From assembly GCF_003336675.1 (NCBI RefSeq), contig NZ_QPII01000024.1, positions 1 to 57,068 of the forward strand: a DNA stretch of 57,068 nucleotides. Direction: 5' to 3'. The position numbers and the translations under genes were made by a program. The notes under the pieces were generated by a model. That model did no database searches. It saw only the letters and a program-made list of their open reading frames with translations, and had not been told where the DNA came from. Below are positions 25,693 to 35,539 of the stretch, one piece after another. Source of the stretch: Billgrantia montanilacus (GTDB taxonomy: Bacteria > Pseudomonadota > Gammaproteobacteria > Pseudomonadales > Halomonadaceae). Positions within the stretch are counted from its first letter, which is position 1. Each line of letters begins with the position of its first letter.

Positions 25693-26745
25693 TCAACGCT
25701 CGCCTACCAGCGGCGTGAGAAAGCGTCGCCTTCGCTCGCGGTCGTCCAGGGGTTGGGCCAGCAGATGAACCAGCTTGGCCAGTACCGCCTCCGGTGTCAT
25801 GCCATCCCCCGAGAGTACGCCCGCTTCGGCCAGCCCTTGTCCCGCGGCATAGTGGCCGATGGTGATGCTGCCATGGGGGCACTGGCTGACGGCCGCCAAC
25901 AGCTTGCCTTCCCCAGTGGCCTTGGCCAGCACCCCCAGCAGTTCCGGGTTCTCCGGCGCATTGCCGCCGCCCCAAACCTCCAGCAGTGCCCCCTGGACCC
26001 GGTGGTCCGCGAGCCAGGCAGCCAGCTGCCAGGCCTGGATGCCGGGCCACAGGGCGATGCGAACCACCCCTCCGTCCGCCAGCGCGGCGTAGTCGTGCAG
26101 TTCGAACCGGGGGGCGCCGCGCTGCTGAGCCTCCAGCCCTCGGCCAGGGTAGAGTACCGTGTCGTCGCCGACGCGCTCTCCCAGCAGGGGATAGTTGGGG
26201 CTGGCAAAGGCATCGGCGGCTTCGCTATGCAGCTTGCGGACACAGACGCCGCGAAACAGCTTGTCGGCGAAGGCTACGGCGACTTCCTGCAGGCGTGGCT
26301 CGGAGGCGAAGCGAAGTGCCAGCTCCACGTTGGCCTGGGCATCGCTGTCTGGCGCCTCGAGAGGTAGCATGGCGCCGGTGACGATCACCGGGCGGTCCAG
26401 TCCCTGGAGCTGGTAGGCAAGGCTCGCGGCAGTCCAGGCCAGGGTGTCGGTACCGTGGAGTACCACCACGCCGGCGTAGTTGCGTAGAGTCTTGCCGATG
26501 GTATGGCCGAGACGCTGCCAGTCGGCGGCGGTGGCCGCGCTGGAGTCAATGGGCTCGTTGGTTTCCTTGACGACGAAGGCCGGCAGACGCGCCTGCCGCG
26601 ACGGGGGCAGGTTGGCCAGGGCGCCGCGCATCCGCGCATCCATATTGCCGCCTGCGGTCAGGCCGCGGGGCGAGGCTACCATGCCCAGGGTGCCCCCTGC
26701 GTAGAGAACCAGCACGGGGTGATCGGGGGAAGAGGGCGTGGTCAT
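25693..26745 (-). CDS. ansA: Type I (cytoplasmic) L-asparaginase
   Basis: 350 residues from the ATG at 26745, which has CAGGAG five bases upstream; a GTG at 26766 would add seven residues. Both asparaginase signatures are present: YAGGTLGM (15-22, nucleophile Thr19) and HGTDTLAW (97-104, Thr99-Asp100). No signal peptide, so it matches the type I enzyme, which hydrolyses asparagine to aspartate and ammonia with modest affinity. The motif GAMLPLEAPDSDAQAN carries the substrate-binding stretch. No operon partner is evident. Confidence 0.9.
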   Translation of the reverse strand: MTTPSSPDHPVLVLYAGGTLGMVASPRGLTAGGNMDARMRGALANLPPSRQARLPAFVVKETNEPIDSSAATAADWQRLGHTIGKTLRNYAGVVVLHGTDTLAWTAASLAYQLQGLDRPVIVTGAMLPLEAPDSDAQANVELALRFASEPRLQEVAVAFADKLFRGVCVRKLHSEAADAFASPNYPLLGERVGDDTVLYPGRGLEAQQRGAPRFELHDYAALADGGVVRIALWPGIQAWQLAAWLADHRVQGALLEVWGGGNAPENPELLGVLAKATGEGKLLAAVSQCPHGSITIGHYAAGQGLAEAGVLSGDGMTPEAVLAKLVHLLAQPLDDRERRRRFLTPLVGER

Positions 26746-26809
26746 GTCGGCTCCTGACGGTCTCATTGGCTAACGCAAAGCCGCATGATAGCGCTATCGC
26801 GGCGCAGGC

Positions 26810-28030
26810 TCACTCCTCGACCCTGACTCTCACGCCATCGGTCACCAGCTCGCCCGGGTGGTTGATGACCTGTTCGCCTTGCGCCAGCCCCTCCAGCACC
26901 TGTGTAATCATTCCCTGTCGGCGGCCTATCTCAATGATGCGGCGTACGGCACGACCCTCCTCTATGACGAAAACGGCCCACTCGCCCTGGTGGCGGAAGA
27001 GCGCGCTGGTGGGAATCTGTCGCACATCGTCGCCTTCCCAGATCAGGAACTCGGCATCGATACGAAAGCCTTTTCCCAGGCCAAGGGCGGCGGGATCGAT
27101 CCCCGTGTCGAAATCGATGATTACCGGCACGCGCTGTTCGTCCACTCCCAGTGCGGAGATTCGGGTGAAGCCAGCTGGCTCGACGCGCCTGACCTGGCCC
27201 GGCAGGACGCCGCCACCCCAGCCGCTGAGACGAACCGCCATGCCCGGGCGCAGGCGCACGGCATCCATGGATAACAGGTCCACCTGCACCTCCATATCGG
27301 CCGGCCGGCCCAGTTCGAGGATTGCCTCGCCCGCTGCCACGCTGCCTTCACAGCATCGATAGCGACTCAGTACCAGGCCGGTGACGGGGGCGCGTATTAC
27401 CAGTTCGGGGGTGTCGTTGGGCACGCTGCGCTGGCCGCTGCCCACGTCGAGCATGGAACGGGCCGCCTCGACCTCGAAGCGTGCCACCTCGACGCTGGAG
27501 GCAGCCGAGTTTTCCAGGGCCCGTTGACGGTCGCGCAGGTTCTGGCGGTGCTCCAGCTCGGCGGTCGAAACCAGGTTTCGTTCGTGCAACTGGCGGTAGC
27601 GCTGATATTCCGCCTCGGCGAAGCGTCGGTCGGCCCGCGCGGTTTCCAGGTTGGCCTGTGTTGCCTGCCATCTGGCCTGGGCAGCCTGGAGGTTGTCTTC
27701 GGCCTGCTGGCGGGAGCGGGCATCCAGGGCGGGTGCCGGGCTCGCCTCCAGGCGAAACAGAATATCGCCTTCCGTCACCGTGTCGCCGACTTCGAGCATG
27801 ACGCGCTGCAGGTAGCCGGCAATGGGCGCCGAGACATTCCAGGTATCCCGCAGCCTGGTGCGGCCCTCCTCGTTCACGGTTTCCCTGAAGAGCCCATTCT
27901 GAACCGTAGCACTGCTGACGCTGACGGGAGCAGGCCATAGCGCCCAGGCCAGTGCAATGATGATGGCAAGGCTCAGAGCAGCGACGCCCAGGCGCTTGAT
28001 TGTTCGTGTCGCGGTCTTGTTGGTCGTCAT
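26810..28030 (-). CDS. HlyD/MacA-type periplasmic adaptor of an ABC exporter
   Basis: 406 residues. A single N-terminal TM helix (13-32) is followed by a first lipoyl half-motif (VSAPIAGYLQRVMLEVGDTVTEGDILFRLE), a long coiled-coil hairpin (about 105-200, rich in Ala, Gln and Glu), a second lipoyl half and beta-barrel segments. This is a membrane fusion protein linking an inner-membrane exporter to an outer-membrane channel. It is the last gene of an operon: ATPase (30418), permease (28044), adaptor, with gaps of 4 and 13 bases. The substrate is unknown. Confidence 0.88.
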   Translation of the reverse strand: MTTNKTATRTIKRLGVAALSLAIIIALAWALWPAPVSVSSATVQNGLFRETVNEEGRTRLRDTWNVSAPIAGYLQRVMLEVGDTVTEGDILFRLEASPAPALDARSRQQAEDNLQAAQARWQATQANLETARADRRFAEAEYQRYRQLHERNLVSTAELEHRQNLRDRQRALENSAASSVEVARFEVEAARSMLDVGSGQRSVPNDTPELVIRAPVTGLVLSRYRCCEGSVAAGEAILELGRPADMEVQVDLLSMDAVRLRPGMAVRLSGWGGGVLPGQVRRVEPAGFTRISALGVDEQRVPVIIDFDTGIDPAALGLGKGFRIDAEFLIWEGDDVRQIPTSALFRHQGEWAVFVIEEGRAVRRIIEIGRRQGMITQVLEGLAQGEQVINHPGELVTDGVRVRVEE

Positions 28031-28043
28031 TGTCGTTCCTTGT

Positions 28044-30413
28044 CTACTCCACGGCTTTCAGGGCGGTGACCATGTTGAGCCGCCCCAGTCGCCGAATCAC
28101 CAACACGGCCACTACTGTCGAGGCAGCCATGACTCCGCCGGCGGCGAAACCGAAGGCGTAAGGAGTCATTACCATCGGCATGCGAAAGAGGTCGTTGCTG
28201 AAAGCCTGATTGAGCAGGGCGCTGAAGCCGATGCCAATCAACCAGCCCAGCGGGATCGCCAGGGCCGTGATCAGGGCGATCTCGCCGAGCAGAATACGCG
28301 CGACTTCCGTTCGGCTGTAACCCAGTACCCGCAGTGTTGCCAGTTCTCTCGCGCGCTCGGCGAAAGCGATGCGCGCGTTGTTGTAGATCACGCCGAAAGC
28401 GATGGAGGCAGCGAGTGCCACGAAGACCGCAGCGAACATCAGGATGGTCTCGTCCATGTAGTCCCGAATGCCGCGCTCGGCCTCCGACAGCAGGCCGATG
28501 GCGGCCACGGCCGGCATGCGGTTCAGGGCTTCGTTCAGCGCCCCCTGTTGAGCTCTGTCCACCAGCAGCCAGGCACCGCTGATTGACGGCCCTTCTCCGA
28601 GCAGGGCGTGTAGGGTGTCCCGCTGTAGGTACGTGCCGACGCCGATGGGTTCGTCGACCAGGGCCATCAGCGGCAGGTCGAGAAGCTGACGCCTGCCTTC
28701 CATTACCGCCACCTGCAACGTGTCACCTACGTCAGCCTGGAGAAAATCGGCCAGGAAGCGAGTCAGCATCACGCCCTCTGCTGGGAGCTGTTGGGGTCGC
28801 TGCTTGGCATCCAGTACCTGTCGTAGGCGGGGAAGTTCGTCCATGCCCAGTAGGCTGGTGCGGTATTCCAGGTGGCCGTGGCTGAGGGTGACGGGGACCC
28901 GGCGCCAGGCTTCCACGGCCAGAACGCCGGGTAGATGACGTAGCTCGCCCACTGCCCGGGCCGGGGTCGCCTCGCCGAAGGTCAGTTCGATATCCATGCG
29001 CATGACCTGGCGGTATTGCAGGTCCAGCATCTTCTCCACGGCGCTGAGCTGATAGGCTCCCATCATCAACAGGCCTGCCGACAGGGCGATCCCGGTCACC
29101 GAGAGTGCCGACTTGGTGGGGTGGCGCAGCAGGTGGCGCAGGATGATTCGCGACTCGTTGCCCAGTGCTCGGCCCAGCGGAGAGCGCTCCAGCCAGGTGC
29201 GGCGAAAGCGCTGCGGAGCAGGCGGCCGCATGGCTTCCGCCGGCGGCTCCCGGACGGCGCGCCATACTGCGTGCCAGGTTCCTGTCAGGGCCGAGAGCCC
29301 GGCAACGGCCAGCGCCAGCGCCATGGACCAGGGCGGCACGTGAAAATACATCTCGGGGAAGCGGAAGTAGTCACTGTAGATGCCTGCCAGCCCTCGTGCC
29401 GACCAGGCACCCAGCACCACACCCGCGGCCCAGCCAAGCAGTACGATCGCACCGGCAAGCCAGCCATAGTGCCGTGCCAGTTCGCCGTTGCGATAGCCGA
29501 AGGCCTTCAGCATGGCCAGCGGTTCGCGTTGGGTCTGGATGATACGTCCCATTACCACATTGAGCAGGAAGGCCGAAACGGCGAGGAAGATCGCGGGCAG
29601 TATCGTCGCCTGGGCGCGCTGCTGGGCCAGCTCCTCCTCGAGGAAACGATGCGACTGCTGGTCATGGCGGGTCTGCGTGCCGGTACCGCCGTAGCGGGCC
29701 AGGATCAGGTCGAGTTCATCGATCAGGGTTTCGGCGTCGGCGCCGGCCTGCAGCGTGACCAGCAGTTGGTTGAAGGCCCCCTCCATGGCGTAGCCGCTGG
29801 CCAGGGCGCGCTGATTCATCCATAGCGTGGCATAGCGTCGATAATCGGGCAGCAGGTCGGTGGGAGCTGCCTGGTAGATGACCTCGGGACTGCGCGCGAT
29901 GCCGCTCAACAGCAGGCGAGTCTGACGACCGTTTATGATCGCTTCGAGGCTATCCCCGGGGACTAGCCCATGCGCCTCGGCGAAGGCGTCACTGACCACG
30001 GCCTGGTCGCTACGCCCCGCCTCCGGCAAGCTGCCTGCGAGCAGGTGCAGGCGGTTCAGGTTTGGCTGGCGGCCATCGGGCAGCGAGAGCATCATGCCGC
30101 GCACCGGGTCGTCGAAGCCTGGCACGGCCAGGCGCACCGGGGCGCGCACGCGAGGTTCCATCCGGCTCACGCCATCGAGGGTTTCCAGTCGTTCCAACAG
30201 CCCCAACGGAGCCCGCTTGAGGTCGGCAAAGAGGTCGGCGTAGTGGTGGCTGGCGTAGAAACTGTCACGAGAGCCCGACAGCGCTTCCAGGGTGGTCGTC
30301 GACATCACCAGTGTCATCACGCCGCTGGCGATGACCACGGCGATGGCCAAGGCCTGCCCCTTCAGTCGGAGCAGGTCGCGCAGCAGCTTCCAGTGCAGGG
30401 TGGCAAGCTTCAT
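28044..30413 (-). CDS. ABC transporter permease, FtsX/MacB type, two-domain
   Basis: 789 residues from the ATG at 30413, 4 bases after the ATPase stop; a start at 30461 would overlap the ATPase gene by 44 bases. Two FtsX-type halves are visible: an N-terminal TM helix and large periplasmic domain, three TM helices (about 270-390), then a second TM helix, periplasmic domain and three more TM helices at the C-terminus. Such permeases transmit mechanical force rather than form a channel, and work in lipoprotein, antibiotic or peptide export. The partner genes flank it on the same strand. Confidence 0.88.
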   Translation of the reverse strand: MKLATLHWKLLRDLLRLKGQALAIAVVIASGVMTLVMSTTTLEALSGSRDSFYASHHYADLFADLKRAPLGLLERLETLDGVSRMEPRVRAPVRLAVPGFDDPVRGMMLSLPDGRQPNLNRLHLLAGSLPEAGRSDQAVVSDAFAEAHGLVPGDSLEAIINGRQTRLLLSGIARSPEVIYQAAPTDLLPDYRRYATLWMNQRALASGYAMEGAFNQLLVTLQAGADAETLIDELDLILARYGGTGTQTRHDQQSHRFLEEELAQQRAQATILPAIFLAVSAFLLNVVMGRIIQTQREPLAMLKAFGYRNGELARHYGWLAGAIVLLGWAAGVVLGAWSARGLAGIYSDYFRFPEMYFHVPPWSMALALAVAGLSALTGTWHAVWRAVREPPAEAMRPPAPQRFRRTWLERSPLGRALGNESRIILRHLLRHPTKSALSVTGIALSAGLLMMGAYQLSAVEKMLDLQYRQVMRMDIELTFGEATPARAVGELRHLPGVLAVEAWRRVPVTLSHGHLEYRTSLLGMDELPRLRQVLDAKQRPQQLPAEGVMLTRFLADFLQADVGDTLQVAVMEGRRQLLDLPLMALVDEPIGVGTYLQRDTLHALLGEGPSISGAWLLVDRAQQGALNEALNRMPAVAAIGLLSEAERGIRDYMDETILMFAAVFVALAASIAFGVIYNNARIAFAERARELATLRVLGYSRTEVARILLGEIALITALAIPLGWLIGIGFSALLNQAFSNDLFRMPMVMTPYAFGFAAGGVMAASTVVAVLVIRRLGRLNMVTALKAVE

Positions 30414-30417
30414 GGCG

Positions 30418-31149
30418 TCACCAGCGCAGCTCGCCCGGTTTCCGGCGCTCGGCGTTGACATGTATGTCGCCCACCTGGCCGTCGCGCAGGCGAATCACAC
30501 GATCGGCCATTTCACCGATCACCTCGTTATGGGTAATGATCGCCAGGGTCGTGCCGGTGGTGCGGTTGATCTCCTCGAGCACTTCCAGCACTCGGATTCC
30601 GGTGCGAAAGTCGAGTGCACCGGTGGGTTCGTCGCAGAGCAGGACTTCGGGGCGCTTGGCGATGGCCCGAGCGATGGCGACACGCTGCTGCTCACCACCG
30701 GAAAGCTGCGAGGGAAAGTGATCCAGTCTCGCCTCCAGGCCCACCATGGCGAGCGCCTCTTCCGGTGCCATGGGATCGCGGCTGATATCGATGACGATGG
30801 CGACGTTCTCGCGGGCCGTCAGGCTCGATATCAGGTTGTAGAACTGGAACACGAAGCCGACATGATGGCGGCGGTACTCGGTGAGCACCCGCTGGCTGGC
30901 ATGGGTCAGGTCGTGGTTGCGGCTGTTGCGGTCGATGTAGTGCAGGCTGCCCTCGCTGGGGCTGTCCAGGCCACCCATGATATTGAGCAGGGTGGACTTG
31001 CCCGAGCCGGAGGCGCCCAGCATCACCAGCAGCTCTCCGGCATGTAACGCGAGGTCGATGCCGCGCAGTGCCTGGATGGTCACTTCGCCCATCTGGTAGA
31101 AGCGCTTCAGCCCCCGGGCCTGGAACACCACCTTGGCCGTGTCGTTCAT
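30418..31149 (-). CDS. ABC transporter ATP-binding protein, MacB/LolD type
   Basis: 243 residues from the ATG at 31149 (MNDTAKVVFQ); further upstream codons lack homology. Walker A GASGSGKST, signature LSGGEQQRVAIARA, Walker B VLLCDEPTGALD and the switch histidine in IITHNEV are all intact. It is closest in style to LolD/MacB ATPases, which pair with FtsX-type permeases. First gene of the three-gene exporter operon. Confidence 0.92.
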   Translation of the reverse strand: MNDTAKVVFQARGLKRFYQMGEVTIQALRGIDLALHAGELLVMLGASGSGKSTLLNIMGGLDSPSEGSLHYIDRNSRNHDLTHASQRVLTEYRRHHVGFVFQFYNLISSLTARENVAIVIDISRDPMAPEEALAMVGLEARLDHFPSQLSGGEQQRVAIARAIAKRPEVLLCDEPTGALDFRTGIRVLEVLEEINRTTGTTLAIITHNEVIGEMADRVIRLRDGQVGDIHVNAERRKPGELRW

Positions 31150-31246
31150 CGGCTGCCTGACTATAGGAAGAGCATCGTGGAGTTTCGGTGAGCCCAGGCT
31201 ACCATGCCCGGCTATTATTGGAGCGTTGACCGAGATCAAGCTTAGT

Positions 31247-32049
31247 GCCAGTTGCGATGCTGGCGACCACCGCCAACGTCGGCAGCCGCCGCCGGGGCGC
31301 CTGGCGGCGCCAGTCGCGATGGGGACTCGGAGCGCCGAACTGAGCGCTCCTACAGCGATTCTTTCCACCAACGGTGCCACGCCGCTGTTGGAGGAAGCTT
31401 TAGCTCACGACTGGAGGCCGAAAGCCTCCCGGCGGTGTTGCCAATGCCGGCGACCACTGCCAGCGTCGGCAGCCTCCGCCGGGGCGCCTATCGGCGCCAG
31501 TCGCGATGGAAACCAGCGCTCCTACAGCGATCCTATCCACCAACGGTGCCACGCTGCTGTTGGAGGAAGCTTTAGCTCACGACTGGAGGGCGAAGGCCTC
31601 CCGGCGGTGTTGCCAATGCCGGCGACCACTGCCAGCGTCGGCAGCCTCCGCCGGGGCGCCTGGCGGCGCCAGTCGCGATGGAAACCAGCGCTCCTACAGC
31701 GATGCTTTCCACCGACGGCGCCACGCCGCTGTTGGAGGAAGCTTTAGCTCACGACTGGAGGGCGAAGGCCTCCTGGCGGTGTTGGCGATGTGAGCGATAA
31801 GTGCTGCCGTTGCAGCCTCCGCCGGGGCGCCTGGCGGCGCCAGTCGCGATGGAAACCAGCGCTCCTACAGCGATCCTCTCCACCAACGGTGCCACGCCGC
31901 TGTTGGAGGAAGCTTTAGCTCACGACTGGAGGCCGAAGGCCTCCCGGCGGTGTTGCCAATGCCGGCGACCACTGCCAGCGTCGGCAGCCTCCGCCGAGGC
32001 GCCTGGCGGCGCCAGTCGCGATGGGGACCAGCGCTCCAACAGCGGATTT
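31247..32049. repeat. REP/BIME tandem array, about 172-bp period, four to five units
   Basis: The block starting CTGTTGGAGGAAGCTTTAGC recurs at 31385, 31557, 31729 and 31900 (spacings 172, 172 and 171), preceded by a partial unit from about 31247. Each unit joins two opposed palindromic elements: one with CGACTGGAGGCCGAAGGCCTCC-CGGCGG and one that is the inverse of CGACTGGCGCC-GATA-GGCGCC. These are the elements of the 4160 array in reverse overall orientation. Open frames on the + strand here are repeat artefacts. Confidence 0.9.
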
Positions 32050-32066
32050 TTCCTGCCGTGGCACCC

Positions 32067-33281
32067 TCAGCGTGTCACCAACTGACCCGCCTCATCCACG
32101 TCCAGGCGCCGGTTGCGCCCGGCTAGCATGGCGAAGATCGCGGACACCGCGACGATCAGCAGCAGGGCGGTGGTGACGATGGACAGGCTGACGTCGAACT
32201 GCAGCAGGATACCCACCGCCAGCGGCCCCATGGCGGCCAGGGTATAGCCGCCACCCTGGGCCAGGCCCGAGAGCTTGCCGGCCAGCCGCGAGTTGGCGGT
32301 GCGCAGCACGATCAGTGTCAATGCCAGGCTGAAGCAGCCGCCCTGGCCAAGGCCGAGCAGTACCACCCCGGCCCAGCGCCAGCTCGTGGGGCCGAGTAGC
32401 AGCAGCCAGAGGCCGGCGCCGACACAGCCCAGTACCAGCATCAGGGCAGGGCGCTGGTCACGGCTGAAGCGGGCAAGCCAGGGTGCCCCCAGGGCCGAGA
32501 TGAGCTGCACCATGACCGACGCGCCCATCATCCAGCCGGCTTCCGACTCTCCATAGCCACGAGCCTGAAGCAGGGTCGGCAGCCAGCCGAAGACGATATA
32601 GGCCAGCGACGACTGGGTACCCATATAGAACATGACCTGCCAGGCGAGCGGCTGGGAGAGCAACTGGCGCAGGGAGCCGCCGCTTCCTGGCAGCGACGCA
32701 CTCCTTGGGGTTCGCGGCATGAGCATGATCCAGGTCAGCAGTGCCGTCACGCCGAGCAGTGACCAGCTGATCAGGCTGAGGCGCCAGCTGCCGAGCAGGT
32801 CGGCCAGCGGGATGCTGAGACCGGCACCGAGTGCGCCCCCCAGGCACAGTGCCATGGTATAGACACCGGTCATCAGGTCGGCACCGGCGGGAATCTCGCG
32901 CTTGACCAGGGCCGGCAGCAGTGTACCGGCCACGCCGATGGCGGCACCCACCAGCAGGGTGCCGAAGAAGAGCAGCGGCGTGGGTGGGAGGCCGCGCAGC
33001 AACAGGCCGGCGATCAGGGCTGCGAGAGCCAGCGTCAGGGTATTCTCGGGCCCCATTCGCTTGGCGAGCCAGGGTGCCAGGGGGGCGAAGATGCCCAGGC
33101 AGAGTACGGGAAGGGTGGTGAGCGCCCCGATGGCAAGCGGGGAGAGGCCAGTGTCCAGCTGCAGCCTGACCAGCAGGGGAGCCAGTGAGGAGAGTGCCGG
33201 CCTCAGGTTGAGGCCGACCAGTACCATCAGGAACAGGAATAGCACCATGCGGGCGGTGTTGGGCTTGGTGTCAGTCGTCAT
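32067..33281 (-). CDS. MFS transporter, CynX/NimT-like
   Basis: 404 residues from the ATG at 33281 (MTTDTKPN). Twelve hydrophobic segments are visible, and NLRPALSSLAPLL near the N-terminus is typical of the CynX/NimT branch (cyanate or 2-nitroimidazole carriers). GTLLPALVKREIP and PRTPRSASLPGSGGS lie in the connecting loops. It probably exports or imports a small organic solute; no neighbouring enzyme hints at which. The upstream hypothetical gene ends 11 bases inside its start, so the two are likely co-transcribed. Confidence 0.82.
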   Translation of the reverse strand: MTTDTKPNTARMVLFLFLMVLVGLNLRPALSSLAPLLVRLQLDTGLSPLAIGALTTLPVLCLGIFAPLAPWLAKRMGPENTLTLALAALIAGLLLRGLPPTPLLFFGTLLVGAAIGVAGTLLPALVKREIPAGADLMTGVYTMALCLGGALGAGLSIPLADLLGSWRLSLISWSLLGVTALLTWIMLMPRTPRSASLPGSGGSLRQLLSQPLAWQVMFYMGTQSSLAYIVFGWLPTLLQARGYGESEAGWMMGASVMVQLISALGAPWLARFSRDQRPALMLVLGCVGAGLWLLLLGPTSWRWAGVVLLGLGQGGCFSLALTLIVLRTANSRLAGKLSGLAQGGGYTLAAMGPLAVGILLQFDVSLSIVTTALLLIVAVSAIFAMLAGRNRRLDVDEAGQLVTR

Positions 33282-33822
33282 CGCCTCGCCATTCTCGTCC
33301 CTTGGGCGGTTTCCTGGCTCTGCCCGACGAGTCGGTATGTTCGCCGTCACGGGGCGCAATCAAGGGGTGCTCGTTGGTGGGGGAACCGAAGGTCACTACG
33401 CCAGGGTCAAGGCTGGCCTTGACCTGGCGGCGAATACCGGCGACATCCTCGGTGCTGATCAACAGCTCCTGGTTGTCTTGACGTTGACGCTGCGCGATCA
33501 AGGGGCCATCGAAGGTCCAGCAGCGCTGGGGGACCTGTGAGACTTGCCAGGCCCGCCCCTGCCAGTGCGCCTGGGCCTGGACATCGAGCTCCAGCGCATC
33601 CAGCGGTACCAGCGCGGCAAAGAGCCGAGCGTTCAGGACGAGTCCTCCGCTGGCCATGTTCACCGCACCCTGGTAACGCCTCTCATGCAGTTCCGTGAGA
33701 ACGACACTGCGTTTTTTCTGGGGCTCGACGATGGCCTGCCCGCAAAGGTGCAGCAGGCCGTCGTCGATCTGCTTGATGACCCAGACCGGGATAGGTTGCT
33801 TGCCGGTCAACCACTTCAGCAT
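33271..33822 (-). CDS. Hypothetical protein, 183 aa
   Basis: Start chosen at the ATG at 33822 (MLKWLTGKQPIPVWVIKQIDDGLLHLCGQ); an upstream ATG at 33918 adds 32 residues of basic, low-complexity character. The protein is soluble, beta-rich in the middle, and ends in a charged tail (RARKPPKGREWRGDDD). I do not recognise a domain. Its 3' end overlaps the MFS gene by 11 bases, suggesting a two-gene transcript. Confidence 0.65.
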   Translation of the reverse strand: MLKWLTGKQPIPVWVIKQIDDGLLHLCGQAIVEPQKKRSVVLTELHERRYQGAVNMASGGLVLNARLFAALVPLDALELDVQAQAHWQGRAWQVSQVPQRCWTFDGPLIAQRQRQDNQELLISTEDVAGIRRQVKASLDPGVVTFGSPTNEHPLIAPRDGEHTDSSGRARKPPKGREWRGDDD

Positions 33823-33969
33823 TGGCGGGGCACTTCCACCACGGCACGCCGATACGCGCTCATCCCTTCTCTCCCTATCGGCACGGTACACTCGGCATCG
33901 GTAGCACTCGTACGGCACAATTTAGCTGCCTACATTGGCACAGATCCCTGCAGTCTACCATGTGCCGAA

Positions 33970-35289
33970 TCAGGCTTGGCGAGCGCCCTGGCCACGGCTG
34001 CGACGCCGGCGTGGCGCCCGGTTGTCGTCGCTGCTGCGGTTGCCTTCGCTACCACGTGAAGCGGCGCCTCGGGTACCGTTGCCGCGCTGCCCCTGTCCGC
34101 CAGAACGGCCACCGCGTCCGCCGCGTCCATTCTCGATGGGTTCAGGCTTCGCGTTGGGGTCGGGTTCGAAGCCCGGCTCGACATGCTTGGTCAGGTCGCG
34201 CTTGATCAACCGCTCGATACCCTTCAGCAGGCCATGCTCGTCGACGCAGACCAGTGAGACGGCCTGGCCGTCGCTGCCAGCGCGGCCGGTGCGGCCGATA
34301 CGGTGAACGTAGTCTTCCGCCACGTTGGGCAGTTCGAAATTGACCACGTGGGGCAGCTCGCTGATATCGAGGCCGCGAGCCGCGATGTCGGTTGCCACCA
34401 GTACCTGCAAGTCGCCGGTCTTGAAGGCGGCCAGCGCCTTGGTGCGCGCCGACTGGCTCTTGTTGCCGTGAATCGCCATGGCAGGGATGTCCTGCTTGGA
34501 GAGCTGCTCGGCCAGCCGGTTGGCACCATGCTTGGTGCGGGTGAAGACCAGCACCTGATTCCAGCTGTGCCGGGTTATCAGGTGGGCCAGCAGCTCACGC
34601 TTCTTCTCCCTGTCAACACGATAGATCGACTGGTCGACGGTCTCGGCGGTGGTGTTGCGACGCGCCACTTCGATCATGGCCGGGTTGTCGAGCAGCTTGC
34701 CGGCAAGCGCCTGGATCTCGTTGGAGAAGGTGGCCGAGAACAGCAGGTTCTGGCGCTTCTCGGGCAGCACGCGCAGGATCTTCTTGATGTCGTGGATGAA
34801 GCCCATGTCCAGCATGCGATCGGCTTCGTCGAGCACCAGGATTTCGACGTGGGACAGGTCCACGTGCTTCTGCTGGTGCAGATCGAGAAGACGGCCGGGC
34901 GTGGCCACCAGCACATCCAGGCCGGGCCGGATGGCGTCTACCTGGGGCTGCTGGCCCACACCGCCGAAAATGACATGGCTCTTCAGGGTGAGGTGGCGAC
35001 CGTAGTCGGCCACGCTTTCGCCCACCTGGGCGGCCAGCTCGCGGGTTGGCGTCAGGATCAGGGCGCGAATCTGGCGCTTGCCGGGTCGCGGCCCCTCTGC
35101 CAGGCGTTGCAGCATCGGCAGGGTGAAGCCGGCGGTCTTGCCGGTGCCGGTCTGGGCGCTGGCCAACAGGTCGCCACCGTTGAGGACGGCAGGTATCGCC
35201 TGGCGCTGAATGGGGGTCGGAATCGTGTAGCCCTGTGCCTCGACGGCACGGAGCAGTTCGGCACGCAGGCCGAGTTCGGAAAAGGTCAT
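33970..35289 (-). CDS. rhlE: DEAD-box ATP-dependent RNA helicase RhlE
   Basis: 439 residues from the ATG at 35289 (MTFSELGL). Q motif around IPTPIQRQAIP, Walker A AQTGTGKT (45-52), DEAD at 154-157, SAT at 185-187, HRIGRTGRAG near the end of the second RecA domain. The C-terminal tail is rich in Gly and Arg (NGRGGRGGRSGGQGQRGN), an RNA-binding feature of RhlE. It unwinds short RNA duplexes in ribosome maturation and RNA turnover. Stands alone. Confidence 0.93.
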   Translation of the reverse strand: MTFSELGLRAELLRAVEAQGYTIPTPIQRQAIPAVLNGGDLLASAQTGTGKTAGFTLPMLQRLAEGPRPGKRQIRALILTPTRELAAQVGESVADYGRHLTLKSHVIFGGVGQQPQVDAIRPGLDVLVATPGRLLDLHQQKHVDLSHVEILVLDEADRMLDMGFIHDIKKILRVLPEKRQNLLFSATFSNEIQALAGKLLDNPAMIEVARRNTTAETVDQSIYRVDREKKRELLAHLITRHSWNQVLVFTRTKHGANRLAEQLSKQDIPAMAIHGNKSQSARTKALAAFKTGDLQVLVATDIAARGLDISELPHVVNFELPNVAEDYVHRIGRTGRAGSDGQAVSLVCVDEHGLLKGIERLIKRDLTKHVEPGFEPDPNAKPEPIENGRGGRGGRSGGQGQRGNGTRGAASRGSEGNRSSDDNRAPRRRRSRGQGARQA

Positions 35290-35508
35290 GCGGTCTCCGC
35301 AGATACGCCTCCGCCATGCCATGTGCGTCTTGCACATGACCAGTCCCGGGCCAAGGCGTGAAAAATTCGGTTCAGGGCGCGGCAGGAGGGACTACAGGTT
35401 GCCGCGAAGGCGCATTATGCCACAGGGTTGGCGGTAGCGCAGCTTGTTCTGCTCCCAGCGCCTTGTTTTCCGGGGAGATGGTTTTCCAACATGGGGCTTG
35501 CCCAATGG

Positions 35509-35525
35509 GGTTTTCCAGGAAAACC
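35509..35525. repeat. Perfect short palindrome between rhlE and the HhH gene
   Basis: GGTTTTCC-A-GGAAAACC is a perfect 8-bp inverted repeat. The preceding 50 bases contain further GGTTTTCC and CATGGGG/ATGGGG copies in the same region. It lies 15 bases past the stop of the HhH gene at 35540, but the one-base loop is too tight for an ideal terminator, so it may be a weak terminator or a chance palindrome. Confidence 0.35.
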
Positions 35526-35539
35526 TTCCATGCTCAAGG

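Noticed and set aside
31247..32049. CRISPR array
   Set aside because: The repeat period is 172 bp and the whole unit is conserved; there are no unique spacers of 30-40 bp and no cas genes.
31133..32085. Several + strand open frames with repeated Ala/Pro/Arg-rich peptides
   Set aside because: They are produced by the 172-bp BIME array and their repeats have no protein-level logic.
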